Origin: Rhodoferax sp. OV413 | GTDB lineage: Bacteria; Pseudomonadota; Gammaproteobacteria; Burkholderiales; Burkholderiaceae_C | NCBI GenBank assembly: GCA_945861195.1 | Contig: CAMATS010000148.1 | Span: 1-6,112, forward strand | Length of the DNA: 6,112 nt | Direction: 5' to 3' | Shown: piece by piece, positions 1-5,762 of the stretch | Layout: the number at the start of each line of letters is the position of its first letter | Position numbering within the stretch: position 1 is the first letter of the stretch | Translations under genes and position numbers: made by a program | The notes under the pieces: model-generated | Databases searched by the model: none | Seen by the model: only the letters and a program-made list of their open reading frames with translations | What the model was told of the DNA's origin: nothing

Positions 1-71
1 CCGTGCACAGCGCCCGGCTGGCCGGGCCGGAGTATGGGGTGGAGATCAAGGTGATTGCTGCGCAGGCCTGA
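1..71 (+). CDS. 3' end of an unidentified gene (partial)
   Basis: An open frame runs in from the left edge (first full codon at 3) and stops at TGA 69-71. The visible tail is 22 residues and ends in GVEIKVIAAQA. This is too short to assign a family, and I do not recognise it. It is called coding because the frame is open to the edge and a good intrinsic terminator follows the stop within a few bases, as expected at the end of a transcription unit. The gene converges on the minus-strand HtrA-like gene, so the two are not in one operon. Confidence 0.5.
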   Translation, partial: VHSARLAGPEYGVEIKVIAAQA

Positions 72-77
72 GCTGCC

Positions 78-102
78 CGGGGGGCTGACCAGCCCCGTTT
101 TT
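78..102 (+). terminator. rho-independent terminator
   Basis: A GC-only-but-one stem, GGGGCT (81-86) paired with AGCCCC (91-96), closes a GACC loop. It is followed after one G by five T (98-102). It starts a few bases after the stop of the partial upstream gene and should end that transcript before it enters the convergent minus-strand gene. There is no A-tract on its left side, so it does not look bidirectional. Confidence 0.8.
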
Positions 103-180
103 GATCCGCCACAACCCTGCCGCCACGCGCTAGACAACGCCCAGCCTTCGGGTTCCGTAAGAATGCTGATTTGCCGAAGA

Positions 181-1212
181 TCAAATGCCGGCGGGCTTTT
201 GGATGGTCTGACTGCGGTCCCGGATCTCTAGCTTGAGCTGCCTGGTTTCGCCCCGCTCTTGCACCGTGAGCTCGAACACACCAGAGCTCATCGGCTTAGC
301 CCAAACCTTTTTGTAAAACAGCGCCAAGGAGCTCAGCGGTTCGCCGTCCAGGCTCAAGACAAATGCGCCAGCTGTCAGTCCAGCGAGATCGGCCGGGCTT
401 TTCGGCGTCACCCGAGTGATCTGTATGCGTCCACTGCGCTCCACCGCGTTGATGCCCAGCCAGGGCCTGTTGCTTTTCGGTGAACTGCCGGTGGCCAGCA
501 TATCTTGCAGGTAGGGTCCCAGCAACTCTGTGGGCACAAACATATTGCCCGGCAGCGAGCGGGGGTCAGACGCCGGCATGATGTCTTGCATCAGCAGACT
601 GCCAATGCCAACCAACTCGCCCTGCGTATTGAACAGCCCGGCCCCCGAATGGTTGCCAATGGGCGGGCTGGCATACAGCGCGGTGTCAAGGTGGTATTCC
701 CAATAACCGGTGAAGTTGCGCACATCCATCAGGCGCGCCGGCTTCATGGTGTCGCCGGCTTCGCCGCTTGCCACTGCAAAGGTCTGACCCACATCGGACA
801 AACTGGCCTGGCCCAAGGCCACTGGCGCAATGGCTGTCAGCGGGTACAGCGGCCGCAGCAGCGCCAGGCCGGTGGCGCTGTCCGAGGCCACCACACGGGC
901 AGGGTAGGTTTTTTGGTCCTGGGTTCGTATATTGAGCTGCTCGGTTTCAGTCACCAGGTAGGCAATGGTCAAAATCAGATCGTCTGGGCCGATCACCACA
1001 CCGCTGCCGCGCCTGATCTTCCCCAGGGTCGCGGCTGACGGGGCGCCCTCAATGGCCCGAGCATTGACCTGCACCACCGCTGACCAGGCTTTTTGCAACT
1101 GCTCCACCGCCACGGGTTTGGGCGGGCTCGGCGCCGGCGCTTGGCCCCAGGCATTGAGGCCTACGGTCAAAACCAGACTCACAAACCAAGGACGAAACCT
1201 GGGTGCAATCAT
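181..1212 (-). CDS. exported HtrA-like trypsin-fold protein with PDZ domain, probably inactive as a protease
   Basis: The product is 343 residues. Residues 1-25 form a signal peptide (positively charged start, hydrophobic VSLVLTVGL core, likely cleavage near AWG-QA), so the protein should be periplasmic. A two-barrel S1C (HtrA/DegP) fold follows at about 40-235, then one PDZ domain at about 249-325 starting at PWLGI. By eye, the segment RRGSGVVIGPDDLILTIAYL matches the HtrA strand that normally ends in TNNHVV, which puts Tyr85 at the catalytic His. SDSATGLALLR puts Gly115 at the catalytic Asp. The nucleophile region GNHSGAGLFN keeps a Ser (189) but carries an extra residue compared with GNSGGPL. 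From general knowledge, similar His-less HtrA-like proteins occur in other proteobacteria; I infer a binding or scaffold role rather than proteolysis. The start is supported by AGGAG seven bases upstream and by a promoter. The substrate is unknown. Confidence 0.85.
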   Translation of the reverse strand: MIAPRFRPWFVSLVLTVGLNAWGQAPAPSPPKPVAVEQLQKAWSAVVQVNARAIEGAPSAATLGKIRRGSGVVIGPDDLILTIAYLVTETEQLNIRTQDQKTYPARVVASDSATGLALLRPLYPLTAIAPVALGQASLSDVGQTFAVASGEAGDTMKPARLMDVRNFTGYWEYHLDTALYASPPIGNHSGAGLFNTQGELVGIGSLLMQDIMPASDPRSLPGNMFVPTELLGPYLQDMLATGSSPKSNRPWLGINAVERSGRIQITRVTPKSPADLAGLTAGAFVLSLDGEPLSSLALFYKKVWAKPMSSGVFELTVQERGETRQLKLEIRDRSQTIQKPAGI

Positions 1213-1225
1213 GGCGCTGCTCCTA

Positions 1226-1255
1226 TTGATAATTGCGTTGTAGAGCCACTATAAC
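1226..1255 (+). promoter_or_regulatory. probable promoter of ybaK
   Basis: TTGATA (1226-1231) and TATAAC (1250-1255) are 18 bases apart, giving a start near 1262 and a leader of about 30 nt. The elements lie partly in the leader of the opposite gene. The match is good but spacing is slightly long, so confidence is moderate. Confidence 0.45.
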
Positions 1256-1276
1256 CATCCTGGCGCGCACTGCCAA
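1248..1276 (-). promoter_or_regulatory. sigma-70 promoter of the HtrA-like gene
   Basis: Read on the minus strand, TTGGCA (1276-1271) is followed after exactly 17 bases by TATAGT (1253-1248). Five of six bases match the consensus in each box. Transcription would start near 1241, giving a leader of about 28 nt that contains the AGGAG ribosome site just before the ATG. Its -10 box overlaps that of the plus-strand ybaK promoter. Confidence 0.6.
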
Positions 1277-1291
1277 CGCTCAATAATACCC

Positions 1292-1783
1292 ATGGAGAAA
1301 AAAATTCGTGTCTCTGAAACGCCTGCAACAGCCCTGCTCAGGGCCCACCGCGTGGTCTTCACTGAGCACCGATATGCCTACATGGCGCACGGCGGCGCGC
1401 ATCACAGTGCCGCCCTGCTGGGAGTCGATCCTTTTATGGTGATCAAAACCCTGATCTTGCAAGACGACGACGCCAAGCCACTGGTGATGTTGATGCACGG
1501 CAACCGGAAAGTCTCGACCAAAAACCTGGCCCGCCAGATCGGCGCCAAGGTGGTCATGCCATGCACGCCTGAGGCAGCGAATCGGCACAGCGGCTACCTT
1601 GTGGGCGGTACCTCGCCCTTCGCCACCCGTCGCAGCATGCCGGTGTATGTCGAGGCGACGGTGCTCGCTCTGCCTCAAATTTTGATCAATGGCGGGCGGC
1701 GCGGCTACCTGGTGGGCTTAGACCCGCAGATCTGCGTGCAACTGCTCAATGCCCGGGCAGTTAGCTGCGCTCTCGAGGATTGA
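1292..1783 (+). CDS. ybaK: Cys-tRNA(Pro)/Cys-tRNA(Cys) deacylase YbaK
   Basis: This 163-residue protein, a typical family length, is a YbaK/ProX-type trans-editing enzyme. In the family it hydrolyses Cys-tRNA(Pro), which prolyl-tRNA synthetase makes by mistake, in the cytosol. Visible signatures are the N-terminal VSETPAT, TEHRYAYMAHGG (24-35), VIKTLIL with the conserved functional Lys at 52, LMHGNRKVSTKNLARQIGAK (67-86), GYLVGGTSPFATRRSMPVY (101-119) and INGGRRGYLVG (132-142). The signatures agree closely with the betaproteobacterial form of the family as remembered. No Shine-Dalgarno sequence is visible before ATG 1292 (CTCAATAATACCC precedes it), but the family N-terminus fits this start well. 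It is divergent from the HtrA-like gene and monocistronic as far as can be seen. Confidence 0.95.
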   Translation: MEKKIRVSETPATALLRAHRVVFTEHRYAYMAHGGAHHSAALLGVDPFMVIKTLILQDDDAKPLVMLMHGNRKVSTKNLARQIGAKVVMPCTPEAANRHSGYLVGGTSPFATRRSMPVYVEATVLALPQILINGGRRGYLVGLDPQICVQLLNARAVSCALED

Positions 1784-1844
1784 TGCAGCTCAAGCTTGAC
1801 GCCTCCAAGCGACACCGCGCTCTCTCTTTGCCTGGCTATCAACA

Positions 1845-1861
1845 GCAGTGTCCAACACTGC
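1845..1861. repeat. perfect 7-bp inverted repeat downstream of ybaK
   Basis: GCAGTGT and ACACTGC flank a CCA loop. It lies 61 bases after the ybaK stop and has no T-tract, so it is not a standard intrinsic terminator. It may protect the 3' end of the ybaK transcript or assist rho-dependent termination. The rest of 1784-1963 has no convincing gene. Confidence 0.4.
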
Positions 1862-1914
1862 CGAGCCGGCCCTGCAAGGCATCAATGAGCACCAATGAGC
1901 GACTGCTCGGCGGC

Positions 1915-1920
1915 TATACT
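1915..1920 (+). promoter_or_regulatory. possible -10 box of the tRNA-Leu gene
   Basis: TATACT (five of six to consensus) lies about 44 bases before the mature tRNA 5' end, a plausible distance for a short tRNA precursor leader. No good -35 box stands 16-18 bases upstream (the region reads ACCAATGAGC). A tandem CAATGAGC repeat (1883-1890, 1893-1900) sits at that place instead. The call is tentative. Confidence 0.35.
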
Positions 1921-1963
1921 GATTTTGTTATGACAAGCTCAAAAATAATTCGAACAAGCTCTG

Positions 1964-2056
1964 GCCCGAGTGGTGAAATTGGTAGACACATCGGACTTAA
2001 AATCCGCCGCTTCGTGAATAACGGGCGTACCGGTTCGATTCCGGTCTCGGGCACCA
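1964..2056 (+). tRNA. tRNA-Leu (anticodon UAA)
   Basis: This class II tRNA reads UUA (and UUG by wobble) codons. The acceptor stem GCCCGAG (1964-1970) pairs with CTCGGGC (2046-2052); discriminator A2053 is followed by encoded CCA (2054-2056). The D-loop contains the GG of ATTGGTAGAC. The anticodon loop CTTAAAA (1996-2002) gives anticodon TAA at 1998-2000. The T arm ACCGG/CCGGT (2029-2033, 2041-2045) encloses TTCGATT. A long variable arm (about 2008-2027) fits the leucine class; CGC, CGT and their partners close a GAATA loop with a bulge. The outermost anticodon-stem pair (T1991/C2007, positions 27-43) is a mismatch. An intrinsic terminator follows directly. Confidence 0.96.
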
Positions 2057-2067
2057 CCACTTTAAAA

Positions 2068-2101
2068 AAGCAGATTTTCCCAATTTATCTGCTTATTTTT
2101 T
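2068..2101 (+). terminator. rho-independent terminator of tRNA-Leu
   Basis: AAGCAGAT (2068-2075) pairs with ATCTGCTT (2087-2094) around an 11-nt loop, followed by A and six T (2096-2101). The preceding A-run could also make it work for transcription from the other side. It separates the tRNA unit from the thrS leader. Confidence 0.85.
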
Positions 2102-2116
2102 GACTCACCGAGATGC

Positions 2117-2150
2117 CCCCAAGAGCAACACCATTGCTCACATCTTGGGG
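2117..2150 (+). repeat. long two-part inverted repeat between tRNA-Leu and thrS
   Basis: An outer stem CCCCAA (2117-2122)/TTGGGG (2145-2150) and an inner stem GAGCAA (2123-2128)/TTGCTC (2134-2139) with a CACCA loop form one hairpin with a 5-nt bulge on the 3' side. Alternatively CCCCAAGA pairs with TCTTGGGG (8 bp). No T-tract follows directly. It could be a second, rho-assisted stop, or a structured element upstream of thrS. Confidence 0.5.
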
Positions 2151-2173
2151 CGCCAAGCGACCCGCTTTTAATG

Positions 2174-2206
2174 CTCAATCAGTGTGGATGTGATTGAGGG
2201 TATAAA
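2174..2206 (+). promoter_or_regulatory. inverted repeat next to a -10-like box, candidate thrS promoter and operator
   Basis: CTCAATCA (2174-2181) and TGATTGAG (2191-2198) form a perfect 8-bp inverted repeat with a 9-nt spacer, followed two bases later by TATAAA (2201-2206). No good -35 is present; the repeat occupies that place. This arrangement suits a protein binding site at a regulated promoter, which is inference. Transcription would begin near 2213 and give a thrS leader of about 180 nt. A nearby TTGACA (2215-2220) has no -10 partner. TATAGT (2303-2308) is an alternative -10 box with a weak -35. Confidence 0.35.
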
Positions 2207-2226
2207 TCTCATGCTTGACACCCATA

Positions 2227-2252
2227 TCTGCAAATCGAGGTGCCCTTGCAGA
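2227..2252 (+). repeat. 7-bp hairpin in the thrS leader
   Basis: TCTGCAA (2227-2233) and TTGCAGA (2246-2252) form a perfect stem around a 12-nt loop. It would lie in the 5' leader of thrS if transcription begins near 2213. No tRNA-like structure or T-box could be recognised here. Function is unknown. Confidence 0.4.
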
Positions 2253-2309
2253 CCTAAACATTGGCAGTTTGAAAAAAGAGAGAAACGAAAGCACTAAACA
2301 GGTATAGTC

Positions 2310-2399
2310 ATGCACCGCTGGATTCAAGCAAACCAGCAAAAGCCCCTGGTCAATGTTGAATCGGCACAGGCGCTCAAAATTCCATCGACGCCAACATGA
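2310..2399 (+). CDS. possible 29-codon leader ORF overlapping the thrS start
   Basis: ATG 2310 opens a frame that starts [11 protein letters not shown] and ends IPSTPT, with TGA at 2397-2399. This overlaps the thrS ATG (2396-2398) in an ATGA arrangement typical of translational coupling. Only a weak AGG (2300-2302) lies seven bases before its ATG. thrS itself has no visible Shine-Dalgarno sequence, which makes coupling attractive. Two of the last three sense codons are Thr (ACG, ACA). The peptide resembles no family I know, and an ORF this short can occur by chance. Confidence 0.3.
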   Translation: MHRWIQANQQKPLVNVESAQALKIPSTPT

Positions 2400-4321
2400 T
2401 CCACATCACCCTGCCTGACGGCTCAAAACGCGAGTTTGCTGGCCCGGTCACCGTGGCCGAGGTTGCTGGCTCGATCGGCGCTGGGCTTGCCAAAGCGGCC
2501 TTGGCTGGCCGTGTGGATGGTCATTTGGTCGACACCAGTTTTCAGATGGTGGGGGACAGCAAGCTGGCTATCATCACCGCCAAAGATATTGACGGCCTCG
2601 AGGTCATTCGGCATTCCACGGCGCACCTGCTGGCCTATGCGGTCAAGACGCTTTTTCCTGATGCACAGGTCACGATTGGCCCGGTGATCGAGCTCGGGTT
2701 CTTTTATGATTTTTCATACAAGCGCCCGTTCACCCCTGAGGATTTGTTGGCGATTGAGAAAAAGATGTTCGAACTCGCCGCAAAAGATGAGCCCATCACC
2801 CGGCGGGTGTTGCCTCGCGATGAGGCGGTAGCGCATTTTCAGGGGCAGGGTGAGCACTACAAGGCTGAAATCATTGCCAGCATACCGGCTGGCGAAGATG
2901 TCTCTTTGTACCGTGAGGGTGCGTTCGAGGATTTGTGTCGTGGGCCCCACGTGCCCAGCACCGGAAAGCTGCGATTTTTTAAATTGATGAAGTTGGCTGG
3001 CGCCTATTGGCGCGGCGACCACCGCAATGAAATGCTGCAGCGGGTGTATGGCACGGCCTGGGCCAGCAAAGAAGACTTGCAGCAGCACCTGACCATGCTC
3101 GAAGAAGCCGATAAGCGTGACCACCGAAAACTCGGCCGCGAACTCGATTTGTTCCATATCGACGACCACGCCCCCGGCCTGGTGTTTTGGCATCCGAAGG
3201 GCTGGACCCTGTGGCAGGGCGTGGAACAGTACATGCGGCAGGTGTACCGTGACAACGGCTACCTGGAGGTCAAAGGCCCGCAGATTATTGACAAAACCCT
3301 CTGGGAGAAAACCGGCCACTGGGACAAGTACCGCGAAAACATGTTCACCACAGAGTCGGAAAAACGTGAATATGCGCTCAAGCCGATGAACTGCCCGGGG
3401 CATATTCTGATCTTCAAGCAGGGCATCAAAAGCTACCGCGACCTGCCCCTGCGCTATGGCGAGTTTGGTCAATGTCACCGCAACGAGCCCTCCGGTGGCC
3501 TGCACGGCATCATGCGGGTGCGCGGCTTCACACAGGACGATGGCCATATTTTTTGTACCGAAGACCAGATATTGAATGAGTGTGTCAACTACACCGCGCT
3601 GCTGCAAAAGGTCTACGCCGACTTTGGTTTCAAGAACATCATCTACAAGATTGCCACTCGCCCGGCACAACGCATCGGCTCCGATGAGATCTGGGACAAA
3701 GCCGAGCAGGCACTGATGCAGAGTCTGCGCGCTTCGGCTTGCGAGTTCGAGATCACACCTGGCGAAGGCGCTTTTTATGGCCCCAAGATTGAGTACACCC
3801 TCAAAGACGCGATTGGCCGGCAGTGGCAGTGCGGCACCATTCAGGTTGATTTTTCGATGCCGGAGCGGCTGGATGCCCACTATGTCGGCGAGGATGGCGT
3901 GCGTCACAGGCCGGTGATGTTGCACCGCGCCATCGTTGGAAGTCTCGAACGCTTCATTGGGATTTTGATCGAGGAAAGCGCCGGAGCCCTGCCACTTTGG
4001 CTCGCCCCGGTGCAGGTGGCAGTGCTCAACATCACCGATGCGCAGGCTGATTACTGTCGTGAAATTGCAGAAAAATTAAGAAAATGTCTGCCAAATCAAG
4101 AGCTTAGGGTTTTAACTGATTTTCGCAACGAAAAAATAACGTATAAAATACGAGAGCACTCGATGCAAAAGCTGCCGTTTATCCTTGTAGTTGGAGACAA
4201 AGAGAAGGCAGCCGGAACCGTTGCAGTGCGCGTCCGGGGTGGTCAAGACCTCGGGGTAATGGCCCTCGATGCATTCGTGCAAAAAATAGCGGGTGACCTT
4301 GCCCACAAGTCTGTTGTTTGA
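2396..4321 (+). CDS. thrS: threonyl-tRNA synthetase
   Basis: This 641-residue full-length class II synthetase attaches threonine to tRNA(Thr) in the cytosol. Domains in order: TGS (about 1-62); editing domain (about 63-225) with H73-x3-H77 and C181/H185, which removes Ser from tRNA(Thr); catalytic core (about 245-535); anticodon-binding domain (about 536-641). The zinc ligands that select threonine are C333 (in MNCPGH), H384 (in DDGH) and H510 (in VMLHRA). Motif 2 is seen at [15 protein letters not shown] with R362, and motif 3 around VGSLERF. The [10 protein letters not shown] start is the family norm although no Shine-Dalgarno sequence is present. Residues 556-588 (4061-4160) are encoded by unusually AT-rich DNA with rare codons (TTA, AGA, ATA, CGA, AGG); the protein itself stays normal there. 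It heads the operon with infC, rpmI, rplT and pheS downstream. Confidence 0.98.
   Translation: MIHITLPDGSKREFAGPVTVAEVAGSIGAGLAKAALAGRVDGHLVDTSFQMVGDSKLAIITAKDIDGLEVIRHSTAHLLAYAVKTLFPDAQVTIGPVIELGFFYDFSYKRPFTPEDLLAIEKKMFELAAKDEPITRRVLPRDEAVAHFQGQGEHYKAEIIASIPAGEDVSLYREGAFEDLCRGPHVPSTGKLRFFKLMKLAGAYWRGDHRNEMLQRVYGTAWASKEDLQQHLTMLEEADKRDHRKLGRELDLFHIDDHAPGLVFWHPKGWTLWQGVEQYMRQVYRDNGYLEVKGPQIIDKTLWEKTGHWDKYRENMFTTESEKREYALKPMNCPGHILIFKQGIKSYRDLPLRYGEFGQCHRNEPSGGLHGIMRVRGFTQDDGHIFCTEDQILNECVNYTALLQKVYADFGFKNIIYKIATRPAQRIGSDEIWDKAEQALMQSLRASACEFEITPGEGAFYGPKIEYTLKDAIGRQWQCGTIQVDFSMPERLDAHYVGEDGVRHRPVMLHRAIVGSLERFIGILIEESAGALPLWLAPVQVAVLNITDAQADYCREIAEKLRKCLPNQELRVLTDFRNEKITYKIREHSMQKLPFILVVGDKEKAAGTVAVRVRGGQDLGVMALDAFVQKIAGDLAHKSVV
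4112..4147 (+). promoter_or_regulatory. possible internal promoter in thrS for infC-rpmI-rplT
   Basis: Within the AT-rich island of thrS, TTAACT (4112-4117) stands 17 bases before AATAAC (4135-4140), and TATAAA lies at 4142-4147. Each is a partial match. In E. coli, infC is also transcribed from promoters inside the 3' part of thrS, so one here is plausible, but no single pair of boxes is convincing. Confidence 0.3.
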
Positions 4322-4369
4322 GGCCTGCCGGCTAGACCCCGACCCCTGAACGCGCCTGAGGCGAATGTG

Positions 4370-4399
4370 GCTACCATTTTGTAGCTGATTTAAAAAGGA
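4370..4399 (+). promoter_or_regulatory. infC leader hairpin and ribosome binding site
   Basis: GCTAC (4370-4374) and GTAGC (4381-4385) form a small stem around CATTTT. Ten bases later AAGGA (4395-4399) forms a good Shine-Dalgarno sequence seven bases before ATC 4407. This ribosome site, with the in-frame TGA at 4401-4403, decides the infC start. The rest of the thrS-infC spacer (4322-4369) has only a weak CGCC/GGCG hairpin and no terminator, so read-through from thrS is expected. Confidence 0.6.
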
Positions 4400-4406
4400 T
4401 TGAGCC

Positions 4407-5000
4407 ATCGCTACTGAATTTCGAGACCGTCGCCACCGCGAAGAACGCAAACACCGCCTGAACCGGGAGATCATGGCCCTTGAAGTCCGACTCTCTGGCA
4501 TCGAAAACGAGCCCTTGGGGGTTGTCAATATCAACGAGGCCCTGCGCATGGCGGGCGAACTTGATGTTGATCTGGTAGAAATCGCAGCGACCGCCACACC
4601 GCCGGTCTGCCGATTGATGGACTACGGCAAGTTCAAATACCAAGAGCAAAAGAAGGCGGCGGAGGCCAAGGCAAAACAGACGGTAATCGAAATAAAGGAA
4701 ATCAAATTTCGCCCGGGTACCGATGATGGTGATTACAACATCAAGATGCGTAACATCAAGCGTTTTTTGGGGGAGGGCGACAAGTGCAAAATTACCCTTC
4801 GCTTTCGTGGCCGTGAGATTACGCACCAAGAAATCGGAATGGCCCTGCTCAACCGGATTCGTTCGGAGTTGGCAGACACCATCGTGATTGAGCAGTTCCC
4901 CAAGCTCGAAGGCCGTCAGATGATCATGATGATCGCGCCTGGAAAGAAAAAGTCCGCTGTCAAAGCAGTGGCCGACCCCGCGCAAGTTGCGGTGTCGTAA
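4407..5000 (+). CDS. infC: translation initiation factor IF-3 (ATC start)
   Basis: The product is 197 residues when read from ATC 4407. IF3 binds the 30S subunit, blocks early 50S joining and rejects non-AUG starts and wrong initiator tRNAs. The N-domain covers about 23-85 with the signature [10 protein letters not shown] (69-78). A Lys/Ala-rich linker follows ([12 protein letters not shown]), then the C-domain with [32 protein letters not shown] and [15 protein letters not shown]. The first ATG (4473) would cut off the conserved [20 protein letters not shown] segment. An in-frame TGA at 4401-4403 excludes any start farther upstream, no ATG, GTG or TTG lies between, and AAGGA sits seven bases before the ATC. 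A rare start codon (ATT in E. coli) is the family device by which IF3 represses its own synthesis. The C-terminal [15 protein letters not shown] is a short lineage-specific tail. Confidence 0.96.
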   Translation: MATEFRDRRHREERKHRLNREIMALEVRLSGIENEPLGVVNINEALRMAGELDVDLVEIAATATPPVCRLMDYGKFKYQEQKKAAEAKAKQTVIEIKEIKFRPGTDDGDYNIKMRNIKRFLGEGDKCKITLRFRGREITHQEIGMALLNRIRSELADTIVIEQFPKLEGRQMIMMIAPGKKKSAVKAVADPAQVAVS

Positions 5001-5015
5001 AAAGTTTGCTGCGAA

Positions 5016-5088
5016 CGGCTGGGAAACCAAGCCGATCGCGGTAAAACAAAAGTGGCTCGGGGCCAACAAGGCTGCAAATAGTTTGCAG
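5016..5088 (+). promoter_or_regulatory. structured infC-rpmI spacer, candidate L20 autoregulatory region
   Basis: The 123-nt spacer holds CGGCT-GG/CC-AGCCG (5016-5034) closed by a GAAA tetraloop with one bulged A, and a perfect CTGCAAA/TTTGCAG stem (5072-5088) around TAG. A weaker GTTTG/CGAAC stem (5003-5015) precedes them. No T-tract follows any of them. In E. coli, L20 represses rpmI-rplT by binding RNA in the corresponding place; a similar role here is inferred from position only. Confidence 0.4.
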
Positions 5089-5123
5089 ACGCCTCACGAG
5101 CACAATGAAGAAGGAGCATGAAA

Positions 5124-5327
5124 ATGCCCAAAATGAAGACCAAAAGCGCGGCGAAGAAACGCTTCCGCGTCCGTCCTGGTGGTACCGTCAAACGCGGTCA
5201 CGCCTTCAAGCGTCACATTCTGACCAAGAAGACCACCAAAAATAAACGCCAGTTGCGCGGTTCGACCGCTGTGCATGAGACCAATATGGGTCACATGGCG
5301 CAGATGTTGCCCGGCCGTGGTATTTGA
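5124..5327 (+). CDS. rpmI: 50S ribosomal protein L35
   Basis: L35 is a small, very basic protein of the large ribosomal subunit. The 67-residue product shows the family pattern [20 protein letters not shown], then [20 protein letters not shown] and a C-terminal [17 protein letters not shown] 5124 is chosen over ATG 5118 because AAGGAG (5111-5116) is seven bases before 5124 but only one base before 5118, and the family begins MPKMK. It lies between infC and rplT, 25 nt before the latter, in the conserved order. Confidence 0.97.
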   Translation: MPKMKTKSAAKKRFRVRPGGTVKRGHAFKRHILTKKTTKNKRQLRGSTAVHETNMGHMAQMLPGRGI

Positions 5328-5352
5328 TTAACGACGAACAAGGAGTACTCAC

Positions 5353-5712
5353 ATGCCTCGCGTCAAACGTGGTGTAACGGCTCGCGCCCGCCACAAAAAA
5401 GTTCTTGCCCTTGCCAAAGGTTTCCGCGGTCGCCGCGGTAATGTGTTCCGTATCGCCAAAGAAGCGGTGATGAAAGCCGGGCAATACGCCTACCGTGACC
5501 GTCGCACTAAAAAGCGCGTGTTTCGGCAGCTCTGGATCGCTCGTATCAATGCTGCAGCCCGTCAGTGCGGGCTGACTTACAGCCAGTTTGCCAATGGCCT
5601 CAAGAAAGCCAACATCGAGATTGACCGCAAGGTTTTATCCGATATTGCAGTGCACGACATGGCCGCTTTTGCCGGCATTGTGGAGCAGGTCAAGGCCAAG
5701 TTGGCGGCTTGA
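5353..5712 (+). CDS. rplT: 50S ribosomal protein L20
   Basis: This 119-residue product has the standard length. L20 binds 23S rRNA early in 50S assembly, and in several bacteria it also represses its own operon. The Arg/Lys-rich N-terminal extension ([29 protein letters not shown]) is followed by the [20 protein letters not shown] segment and the globular C-domain ([20 protein letters not shown]). AAGGAG ends at 5345, seven bases before the ATG. The short 25-nt gap after rpmI suggests joint translation control. A strong terminator follows 50 nt after the stop. Confidence 0.98.
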   Translation: MPRVKRGVTARARHKKVLALAKGFRGRRGNVFRIAKEAVMKAGQYAYRDRRTKKRVFRQLWIARINAAARQCGLTYSQFANGLKKANIEIDRKVLSDIAVHDMAAFAGIVEQVKAKLAA

Positions 5713-5720
5713 GCTCGCGC

Positions 5721-5749
5721 TGCTTGACTGCTTACTCAGCAGCCAAGCA
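5721..5749 (+). repeat. extended hairpin after rplT
   Basis: TGCTTG (5721-5726) pairs with CAAGCA (5744-5749), and inside it CTGCT (5728-5732) pairs with AGCAG (5738-5742) around TACTC, with one A/C mismatch between the helices. No T-tract follows. It stands 13 nt before the terminator hairpin and could stabilise the upstream mRNA or take part in attenuation. Confidence 0.45.
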
Positions 5750-5762
5750 TGCACTGGCGACA

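Noticed and set aside
141..152. Small TTCG-loop hairpin as a terminator for the minus-strand gene
   Set aside because: The stem is only two or three pairs and no T-run follows in the minus direction.
1780..2103. 107-codon plus-strand open frame overlapping the ybaK stop
   Set aside because: It runs through the whole tRNA-Leu gene and its terminator, and has no recognisable protein features.
2215..2220. Perfect TTGACA as a -35 box for thrS
   Set aside because: No -10-like sequence lies 15-19 bases downstream (the region reads CGAGGTGCCC).
2714..3925. 403-codon minus-strand open frame opposite thrS
   Set aside because: It is a shadow of the certain thrS gene in GC-rich DNA; the translation has no family features.
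4151..4162. CGAG-AGCA-CTCG hairpin in thrS
   Set aside because: A 4-bp stem inside a coding region is expected by chance and encodes conserved residues REHS.
4371..5069. 232-codon minus-strand open frame opposite infC
   Set aside because: It is antisense to the clearly conserved infC frame and has no ribosome site or family match.
5118..5123. Upstream ATG of rpmI as the start
   Set aside because: It lies one base from the AAGGAG ribosome site; ATG 5124 has correct spacing and gives the family N-terminus MPKMK.
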